From assembly GCA_025774735.1 (NCBI GenBank), contig JALGZU010000187.1, positions 1 through 8,783 of the forward strand: a stretch of 8,783 nucleotides of DNA, given 5' to 3'. The notes under the pieces were generated by a model that saw nothing but the letters and a program-made list of their open reading frames with translations, was not told where the DNA came from and ran no database searches. Each line of letters opens with the position of its first letter. Position 1 is the stretch's first letter. The position numbers were made by a program, and so were the translations under genes. The DNA comes from a candidate division LCP-89 bacterium. GTDB taxonomy: Bacteria > Electryoneota > B3-LCP. Positions 1-4,953 of the stretch are shown here, piece by piece.

Positions 1-594
1 ACCGATGGGACAGCTCTGAGCGCAACGGCGGCAGAGCGTACAGCGGTAGCTGGACTCCAACAGCCTCGCCATCAGGGTCCAGTTGAGTTCGATATCGCCG
101 TGCTGCATCCGCCTGTAGAGCGGATTACCGGGCTTGACGTACTTGAAGTACAACCGCCGCAGCACTTCAGCCCGGAAGGTGGGGCGATAGACTTCGTTGT
201 AACCGCTGGCTTCGTAAACGGGGCAGTCGTCCACGCAGGTCTGACAGCGGGCGCAATGTTCCATCGAGAGCACTAGCGGCTCGAGAAAAGTCCAGTTGTT
301 CTCCTGGGTGAAGAGCTTCTTCAGGCCGTTAAGAAAAGCCCCAACCAGCTTCTCTTCCTCTTCCTTGGACTTCGGCTTGGGAACACCCACGCAAATGGTG
401 TCGTCGAAGCTGCTCTCAACAGTCTCTTTTTGTTCTTCGGTCAAGGTCTTGAAACCGGGCGCGTCCTCGATTTTCTCGTAAGGCGGAGGCAACGGCATTA
501 GATCCTGCGGATCGACATGGCCGAGTTGTTCCGACGGCTCGCTGATGTCCGATATCTTAACGGGTTGCTTTTGGGTGGTCGTCAAGGTGATCAT
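1..594 (-). CDS. DsrK/HdrD-like iron-sulfur (4Fe-4S) redox protein, C-terminal part outside window
   Basis: The first 198 residues are visible; the gene runs off the left edge. Two ferredoxin-type clusters are clear. Cys114, 117, 120 and 124 form CARCQTCVDDCP, and Cys185, 188, 191 and 195 form CTLCRRCAQSCP. Between them, the segment around residues 138-156 (PTFRAEVLRRLYFKYVKPG) resembles DsrK of sulfate reducers, as does the roughly 110-residue N-terminal extension before the first cluster. In DsrK/HdrD proteins the unseen C-terminal half carries CCG (cysteine-rich) domains that bind a catalytic cluster acting on disulfides. The start ATG overlaps the stop of the upstream cytochrome gene as ATGA (591-594). 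A GAGGAG ribosome site sits eight bases before it, inside that gene's last codons, so the two are translationally coupled. The likely role is cytoplasmic electron transfer to or from a thiol/disulfide, partnered with the membrane cytochrome. HdrD, GlpC-like or other paralogues cannot be separated without the C-terminus. Confidence 0.88.
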   Translation of the reverse strand, partial: MITLTTTQKQPVKISDISEPSEQLGHVDPQDLMPLPPPYEKIEDAPGFKTLTEEQKETVESSFDDTICVGVPKPKSKEEEEKLVGAFLNGLKKLFTQENNWTFLEPLVLSMEHCARCQTCVDDCPVYEASGYNEVYRPTFRAEVLRRLYFKYVKPGNPLYRRMQHGDIELNWTLMARLLESSYRCTLCRRCAQSCPIG

Positions 595-1508
595 GCTTGT
601 TTCTCCTCGCCGCTTTCCGTGGCAATATCAGCCCAGGTTTTCCTGCCGTCAGCGTTGATGTGGGGCGCAGCCCAGGTGACCGGCTGGTTCACCAGCTTCT
701 CGATTTTCTTCCCCAATTTCCCTCCTGCGACGTTGGGAGTGTCTTCCCAGCGGATGTCATGGTAGGTAAAGTACTTGACAAATGCATGGGTCATGTGAGT
801 GAACGGGAAGTAGACCAGAAAGAAGAGGACGAATCCAATGTGCCAGTATCCCATCGCGGGCAGCGCCGGTGCACTCGCAAGTGTCATCCAGGCGGCGAAG
901 ACGCTCGCCACGTCTCCGGAATATCCCGCGTTACCGGCGATCCAGAGCAGGCCGGTGAGGTAGATCGCTCCCAGCAGCAGGAGGTTGAGGATGTGGCTGG
1001 TGTTGGTGTACATTTTCAGTTTCCGGTCCGTCAGGCGTTTGACGGACATGACCGCCACGCCGATGAGGCCCAGGATACAGCCCACCCATGCAAATATGGG
1101 GACAATGCTCAGAACTACACCCAGAAGAGCATCCGAAATACCGGTGAGCTGGAAAATGCCAGCGAGCACCAGCAGGCACAGTTCGCCGATCAGCAGGTAG
1201 AGGCCAAAATGGAGAGTCCAGGACCCGAACCACAAGGAGCGGTTATGCTCCCAGACCCCTTTCAGGAAGATGATCTCGGGAATCATGGCGGCCAGGGTTC
1301 CGATCTGACTGTGCTCCCGGGATTTGGTCCACCAATCGACCTCTTCCATGATCGAGCCGCCGTAACTTGCCCTCCCCTTTTCGTGAGGTAAGGGATAGAG
1401 TTCCCATCGCAGATGAACCGGCATCTTTACGATGCGTATGATGCGCGCAATCACTGCGACCAGGAACACCAGCAGTGACGCGTAAACCAACAGGTTAAGA
1501 ACCGACAT
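591..1508 (-). CDS. NarI/DsrM-family membrane cytochrome b subunit
   Basis: A 305-residue membrane protein of the respiratory nitrate reductase gamma (NarI) superfamily, closest in context to DsrM. Hydrophobic helices lie near residues 3-25, 96-119, 131-156, 172-192 and 220-243. After the first helix comes a loop with the family-like stretch LRWELYPLPHE (33-43) and GGSIMEEVDWW (50-60). Candidate heme-b ligands are His100, His172, His223, His238 and His241, all in or at the ends of helices. Such subunits exchange electrons between membrane quinones and a cytoplasmic iron-sulfur partner, here the gene that overlaps its stop codon by four bases. The start is ATG at 1508 with purine-rich GGAAGGAAAGGAAG just upstream. 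It lies 132 bases downstream of the MerR-type regulator on the same strand, and I see no hairpin terminator between them, so co-transcription is possible. Membrane cytochrome b is confident; the precise physiological substrate is inferred. Confidence 0.9.
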   Translation of the reverse strand: MSVLNLLVYASLLVFLVAVIARIIRIVKMPVHLRWELYPLPHEKGRASYGGSIMEEVDWWTKSREHSQIGTLAAMIPEIIFLKGVWEHNRSLWFGSWTLHFGLYLLIGELCLLVLAGIFQLTGISDALLGVVLSIVPIFAWVGCILGLIGVAVMSVKRLTDRKLKMYTNTSHILNLLLLGAIYLTGLLWIAGNAGYSGDVASVFAAWMTLASAPALPAMGYWHIGFVLFFLVYFPFTHMTHAFVKYFTYHDIRWEDTPNVAGGKLGKKIEKLVNQPVTWAAPHINADGRKTWADIATESGEEKQA

Positions 1509-1531
1509 ATGCTTCCTTTCCTTCCAGGTTT

Positions 1532-1562
1532 ATCTTAAATCCGTGGAATCGATCCGCCCCAA
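1532..1562 (-). promoter_or_regulatory. weak candidate promoter with 19-bp spacer before the cytochrome gene
   Basis: On the minus strand a TTGGGG hexamer (1557-1562) is followed after 19 bases by TAAGAT (1532-1537), about 23 bases before the cytochrome start. Each hexamer matches the sigma-70 consensus only partly. A 19-bp spacer is typical of promoters activated by MerR-family regulators, and such a regulator is encoded just upstream. The spacer shows no clear dyad, only CGGAT occurring twice. This is a suggestion, not a firm call. Confidence 0.25.
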
Positions 1563-1640
1563 TCTGCAGACGAATTTTGGGAAATTATTCACGATGCGGA
1601 ATTGAGAGAAGTAGGCTTCGCAAATCGATTTCCCTCAGTG

Positions 1641-2132
1641 TCACTCGGATTTTTGCAGGCCGTGGAGCAGATCTTTCAGGTCTTCGGTACAGTAGGCACC
1701 AAACCGGTACACTTCACAGGACCGGCAGGACCACTCTTGGCAGCCCTTTTCCTCTCCCCGCAGCACCCAGCAGGGGCGATCTGATTCACGTATGGCAGGG
1801 CAGCTATTGCGGCTCTCTTCGCTGCACTGCTTGAATTCCCAGCAGGGTAGCAACGCCCAGAGACGCCGGATGCCTTCCAGGTTCAGCCCCCGCTCCCTGA
1901 TCAAGCACTGGATCAGGCGGATCCGTTCCAGGTCCTCCACGCAGAGTAGACGCATATTTCCGGGGGTGCGGTCGAAGATGATCAGACCCGCCGCCTCGTA
2001 TTTGCGCAACGCCGATTCGGACAGACCGCTGATGCGTGCAGCGGCGCTGATGGTGATAGCTGGCGCTAGGTTGTCAAAATTTTGACGAGGTGCATGGTCT
2101 TCCAACCACCTGCTGAGACCGTCTTCTCTCAT
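1641..2132 (-). CDS. MerR-family regulator with C-terminal two-CW cysteine-rich domain
   Basis: A 163-residue protein. Residues about 26-92 form a MerR-type winged helix: ITISAAARISGLSESALRKYE, then a wing with RTPGNMRLL and ERIRLI in the following helix. Instead of the usual dimerisation coil and metal-binding tail, residues 97-148 hold eight cysteines: 97, 103, 111, 121, 131, 136, 139 and 148. Two occur as Cys-Trp (PCWEF, PCWVL), matching the two-CW pattern seen fused to other signalling proteins. Such a cysteine set probably binds metal or an iron-sulfur cluster, but the ligand is not known. A 25-residue N-terminal extension precedes the helix-turn-helix. ATG at 2132 has only a weak AGG upstream; TTG at codon 10 is an alternative start, and no other start codon lies between that TTG and the domain. 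It has its own strong promoter and sits immediately before the redox pair, so it is the likely regulator of that operon. Confidence 0.85.
   Translation of the reverse strand: MREDGLSRWLEDHAPRQNFDNLAPAITISAAARISGLSESALRKYEAAGLIIFDRTPGNMRLLCVEDLERIRLIQCLIRERGLNLEGIRRLWALLPCWEFKQCSEESRNSCPAIRESDRPCWVLRGEEKGCQEWSCRSCEVYRFGAYCTEDLKDLLHGLQKSE
2073..2086. repeat. 14-bp perfect palindrome in the regulator's 5' coding end
   Basis: GTCAAAATTTTGAC reads identically on both strands. It lies inside the codons for residues 16-20 of the MerR-type regulator, about 90 bases downstream of that gene's predicted transcription start. It could be an operator for autoregulation or chance; sequence alone does not decide. 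Confidence 0.4.
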
Positions 2133-2182
2133 GCGGTTTCGCCTGTTATAGACCTGCTTTGTGATACTCGTAAGCTCGATAA

Positions 2183-2211
2183 AATATAAGAAACTTGCAC
2201 TTTAAAGTCAA
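2183..2211 (-). promoter_or_regulatory. sigma-70 promoter of the MerR-type regulator
   Basis: On the minus strand, TTGACT (2206-2211) and TATATT (2183-2188) are separated by exactly 17 bases. The sequence just upstream of the -35 box (2212-2245) is very A/T rich and may act as an UP element. Transcription would start near 2176, giving a leader of roughly 44 bases. The 17-bp spacer argues that this promoter is constitutive or repressed rather than of the 19-20-bp type that MerR proteins activate by twisting DNA. Confidence 0.8.
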
Positions 2212-2306
2212 GCTTTTTGTTAAATATATAACTAAATTATTCACAACGATGGCCGCTTTGGAAAGGGTCTGTAGTGGAGAGGTGAAAATGGGGAATCAGA
2301 GCGTAA

Positions 2307-3451
2307 TTAGATTTCGACGAAGGCCTTGTCAGCGGCCTTTTCGGACACCGTCTCGGCTTTGCGGGAGGGTTGATTTTCCTTGATAGGGACGACGACCGTG
2401 AAGTGAGCACCGTTATTGGGGCTGCCGTCCACGAGGATGGTACCGTGGTATTTATTGATCAGTTGGTAAGTGCTGGAAAGCCCCAGACCGGTTCCGGTGG
2501 GATCACCGGACTGGGCTTCGCCGACGGGCGGTTTGGTCGAATAGAATGGAGTGAAGAGGTTGTCGGCTTCAGCCGGATCCAGGCCGTAGCCGGTATCCCG
2601 GAATTCCACGTAGATGTTCTCTTCATCGAAACGGGTGTTGACGTGGAGCTTCTTCACCGGAGAATAGACCATGGCGTCGAGGGCGTTATTGATGATGTTC
2701 AGGCGAATTCGTACTGTTTGTCGATGTTGTGCTTGAAATTTAAATTGGCATCCAGGAATTTCAGCTCATTCTTGAGCAGGGTATTCAAATTGAGCATACG
2801 GCCGCGTTCGTCCTGTTCGTGACGGCTCTTGATCATCATGTTGCTGATGATCTCTTTCATACGTTCGGTCTGCGTCAGGATGATGGGAATCTCTTCCAGG
2901 TCGCTGGCGCGGCTGTAGAGCAGGTCGAGGTATCCGACAATGATTGAGAGGGGACCGTTCAGGTTGTGAGCGATGCCGGAAGCGAGGATACCGATGTCGG
3001 AGAGCTTGTGCTCCCGCAGCAATTTTTCTTCGAGGGAGTGGTACAGCTCCTCGAGCTGCCGTTTTTCGGTCTCATCGGTCAGGGTGAGGATGAGGAGATC
3101 TCCCCCCTCATCTCCATCCGGGAGCCAGGACAGGCTCACTTGCAAAGTGCGGCCGTGCAGGTCGCCCCGGAAGGTCAGCGGTTCCCGCGCCTGTCCAATC
3201 ATGGCTTCGCTGACGGCCTGGCCGACTCCGGAAGGCAGGATATCGAACAGGGATTGACCCGGCATTTCCGATCGATCGCGACTCAGAAGGAGGCCGGCGG
3301 ATTGGTTGGCTAAACGGACGGTCCCTTCCCTGTCCGCACAGATAACTCCCTCCTTCAAAACCTCGAAGAACGCGGCGATGCGTCTCCAGTCCGGGGAGAG
3401 GCTATCCCGGGTTGATGTTTCTGAATTGGCGGACCGGCTGCCCATGGTCAC
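2307..3451 (-). pseudogene. PAS-domain sensor histidine kinase, broken by internal deletion/frameshift
   Basis: An orphan histidine kinase split over two frames. The first part (3451-2699, 250 codons) has a PAS-like sensor (about residues 24-128), a short coil and a HisKA domain with phospho-acceptor His162 in GIAHNLNGPLSII. It stops right after KQYEFA. The second part, in another frame, resumes with LNIINNALDAM (N box, Asn ATP/Mg ligands), DTGYGLD (G1) and GTGLGLSSTYQLI (G2), ending at 2307. Related kinases have roughly 18-20 residues between these two points. Those are absent, so the lesion is best explained by a deletion of about 50-60 bp whose length is not a multiple of three, near 2695-2705. 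The start is GTG 3451 or ATG 3445, both with poor ribosome sites. No transmembrane segment is seen, so it was cytoplasmic. It has its own promoter. An assembly error is the main alternative to true gene loss. Confidence 0.85.
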
Positions 3452-3516
3452 TGACGTGCTATCACTTTCCTAACGTAGTGTGGTTCTGCAGTGAAAAATA
3501 AGGGGTTACGTCAAGG

Positions 3517-3545
3517 AATATAGGTAATCCGCACAATTAAGTCAA
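3517..3545 (-). promoter_or_regulatory. sigma-70 promoter of the histidine kinase gene
   Basis: Minus strand TTGACT (3540-3545), 17-base spacer, TATATT (3517-3522). An A-rich run (TTTTCAAAAAAGA) sits immediately upstream of the -35 box. The predicted leader is about 60 bases. The promoter lies in the 145-base gap after the PilZ gene, so the kinase is expressed separately from it. Confidence 0.8.
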
Positions 3546-3596
3546 TCTTTTTTGAAAATTTACCGGGGGATGGCGTAAAATTGACCTGCGCCTGAA

Positions 3597-4718
3597 TCAG
3601 TGGACATCCGGGGCACGGACGCGGCCTTTAGGCTTCTTCTCATTGCCCTGGAGATGTTCCCGTTCCCGCATGAAAATATAGTTGACCAGCTTATAGTGCG
3701 CCGACCGTGACATATCTTCGAACCGGATGGAGACAGCCCAACGGTTCGTTTTGCCTCTCTGCGACGTGCGGATGACCACCCCGCGCACGACCGGCAGCCC
3801 GTACAGCGCGGTTGGATCCAGGTTGATGTAGAGCACCTGGCCGGGTTCCAGGGCACGGTGAAAGATAATGGAAGCTCCGCCGCCGGAGAGGTCGTCCAGG
3901 AGAGCGCGGCTGGGCATGCGGTTATCCAGGTGGCGCGTCGGATCGGGTTCTTTGGCTAGCTCTTTTTCGAGCAGCCAGACCAGCACGGGCCGGTCTTCAT
4001 CCACACGGAAATCCATGCGCCGCTGATCCCGGCGCAGCTTGCGGCAGTGTTCCAGAATGATGAATTCTCCCTCTTCATCCGAGGTGACATTACGCACGAA
4101 GCAGGTTCCCGCATAGCGCGAATCACCGGTCCGGTTGAAGAAGATGCGGATTTCTCCGCCTACCTTCAGGCTGGCGTAGATGGGAATATTGGAGAGCAGG
4201 CGCACCGACAGCATAGTCTCATCCACCGCCCGCACGATGCCTTCCAGATAAATGTCCTGGGGAAGCGCGATGTAGACGAATTGACCTGCCGGGAGCTCCC
4301 GGGTGGAATTCAAAGCCAGGCCGCGCGGCGGAGGCCGGAAGCCCAGCTTGTGGCGCACTGCGCCGAAAAAGCTGTTCAATTCGGGCAGTTCGGACTGCGG
4401 ACTGGAGCGCAGCACCCGGTCCACAAAGCGGTCGAATTCGATGCTGGACTGCACCAGACCGGCTTGCACAGGTTGGTCTATCCGGCGGGCGTACTTGCGC
4501 AGGTTGTCCATCTCTTTGACAATGAGGCCCTTACTGCGGCAGGCGTTGCGAAAGGCCCGCACCACGCCGTAGAGCCGCTTGCGCTTCTCCTGTATGGTCG
4601 CCCACTGGTTGTGGATGAGGAAAAACGCCACGATGGCGCCGATGCAGGTCAAACTGATGATAATTTCTGTGTCCGAGGCGCGAAAGTTGTGCCAGGCGTC
4701 CACCCAGGCGTGATACAT
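3597..4718 (-). CDS. membrane-anchored YcgR-like PilZ c-di-GMP receptor
   Basis: A 373-residue protein. One transmembrane helix lies near residues 18-36 (EIIISLTCIGAIVAFFLIH), followed by a basic, probably helical linker (40-105). Residues about 140-225 resemble the YcgR-type N-terminal beta domain (LPAGQFVYIALP, later VGGEIRIFF). The PilZ domain follows with both c-di-GMP motifs intact: RMDFR (Arg234, Arg238; RxxxR) preceded by DQRR, and DLSGGG (Asp276, Ser278, Gly281; DxSxxG). Soluble YcgR brakes flagella; here the domains are tethered to the cytoplasmic face of the membrane, so the output partner is probably a membrane machine such as motility, secretion or polysaccharide export. No such partner is adjacent. 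ATG at 4718 is preceded by CAGGTAA at suitable spacing. No convincing promoter hexamers were found, though it lies downstream of a terminator. The receptor assignment is strong; the process controlled is unknown. Confidence 0.9.
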   Translation of the reverse strand: MYHAWVDAWHNFRASDTEIIISLTCIGAIVAFFLIHNQWATIQEKRKRLYGVVRAFRNACRSKGLIVKEMDNLRKYARRIDQPVQAGLVQSSIEFDRFVDRVLRSSPQSELPELNSFFGAVRHKLGFRPPPRGLALNSTRELPAGQFVYIALPQDIYLEGIVRAVDETMLSVRLLSNIPIYASLKVGGEIRIFFNRTGDSRYAGTCFVRNVTSDEEGEFIILEHCRKLRRDQRRMDFRVDEDRPVLVWLLEKELAKEPDPTRHLDNRMPSRALLDDLSGGGASIIFHRALEPGQVLYINLDPTALYGLPVVRGVVIRTSQRGKTNRWAVSIRFEDMSRSAHYKLVNYIFMREREHLQGNEKKPKGRVRAPDVH

Positions 4719-4751
4719 GAACGGTTACCTGTGTAAATAGAGAGACTGCTT

Positions 4752-4793
4752 CCCCCCTTATATCGGCAGGAGTGGGGAATTTCTAAAGGGGGG
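4752..4793. repeat. inverted repeat in the PilZ gene leader
   Basis: CCCCCCTT (4752-4759) and AAGGGGGG (4786-4793) form a perfect 8-bp stem around a 26-base loop. It lies 34-75 bases upstream of the PilZ start. If transcribed it could fold in the 5' leader. On the plus strand an A/T-rich tract follows, but no plus-strand gene would need a terminator here. Confidence 0.45.
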
Positions 4794-4826
4794 ATTTTAA
4801 ATAAGTTTGGTGTGTGGTAGACGCAT

Positions 4827-4849
4827 AAAAGGCGACCCACCGGGTCGCC
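4827..4849 (-). terminator. rho-independent terminator of the secreted propeller gene
   Basis: On the minus strand GGCGACCC, a three-base loop and GGGTCGCC form a perfect 8-bp GC-rich stem, followed directly by TTTT. It lies about 105 bases past the stop of the propeller gene and isolates it from the PilZ gene. The stem sequence matches the style of the dispersed GC palindromes found elsewhere in the window. Confidence 0.75.
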
Positions 4850-4867
4850 CCACAGTCAATTAGTCAT

Positions 4868-4894
4868 GTCATTCCGGCTTGTCCGGAATCTGAC
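4868..4894. repeat. palindromic repeat, GTC-ATTCCGG family
   Basis: GTC ATTCCGG (4868-4877), a five-base loop, then CCGGAAT CT GAC (4883-4894). The stem is 10 bp with a two-base bulge. It has the same design as its neighbour at 4901-4946 and is related to the ATTCC/GGAAT...GAC elements near 7187, 7412 and 7977. Confidence 0.7.
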
Positions 4895-4900
4895 GTGACG

Positions 4901-4946
4901 AAGCCGTCTGATTCCCGACGCACTTCGTTTGCGGGAATGACGGCTT
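4901..4946. repeat. long palindromic repeat, GTC-ATTCCCG family
   Basis: The arms AAGCCGTC (4901-4908) and GACGGCTT (4939-4946) pair perfectly. Inside them ATTCCCG (4911-4917) pairs with CGGGAAT (4932-4938), leaving a two-base TG bulge and a 14-base loop. That gives a 15-bp stem 8 bases after the propeller stop codon, where it could protect the 3' end of the mRNA. Confidence 0.75.
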
Positions 4947-4953
4947 AATTATT

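Noticed and set aside
597..1391. Long plus-strand open frame (264 codons) opposite the cytochrome gene
   Set aside because: It is antisense to a clear membrane protein gene, and its translation is polar with no recognisable domain; it is a shadow of the G+C-rich coding strand.
2307..2672. ATPase half of the kinase as a separate 121-residue protein starting at ATG 2672
   Set aside because: The essential N box (NIINNALDAM) continues upstream of that ATG in the same frame, so the fragment is the rest of the broken kinase, not its own gene.
2690..2710. Programmed ribosomal frameshift joining the two kinase parts
   Set aside because: There is no slippery heptamer at the join, and about 18-20 family residues are missing, which a frameshift would not restore.
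4047..4736. Plus-strand open frame (229 codons) opposite the PilZ gene
   Set aside because: The opposite strand carries complete PilZ motifs and a ribosome site; this frame has neither a domain nor a start context.
4752..4793. C/G-run inverted repeat as an intrinsic terminator
   Set aside because: The loop is too long, no T-run follows on the minus strand, and no plus-strand gene precedes it.
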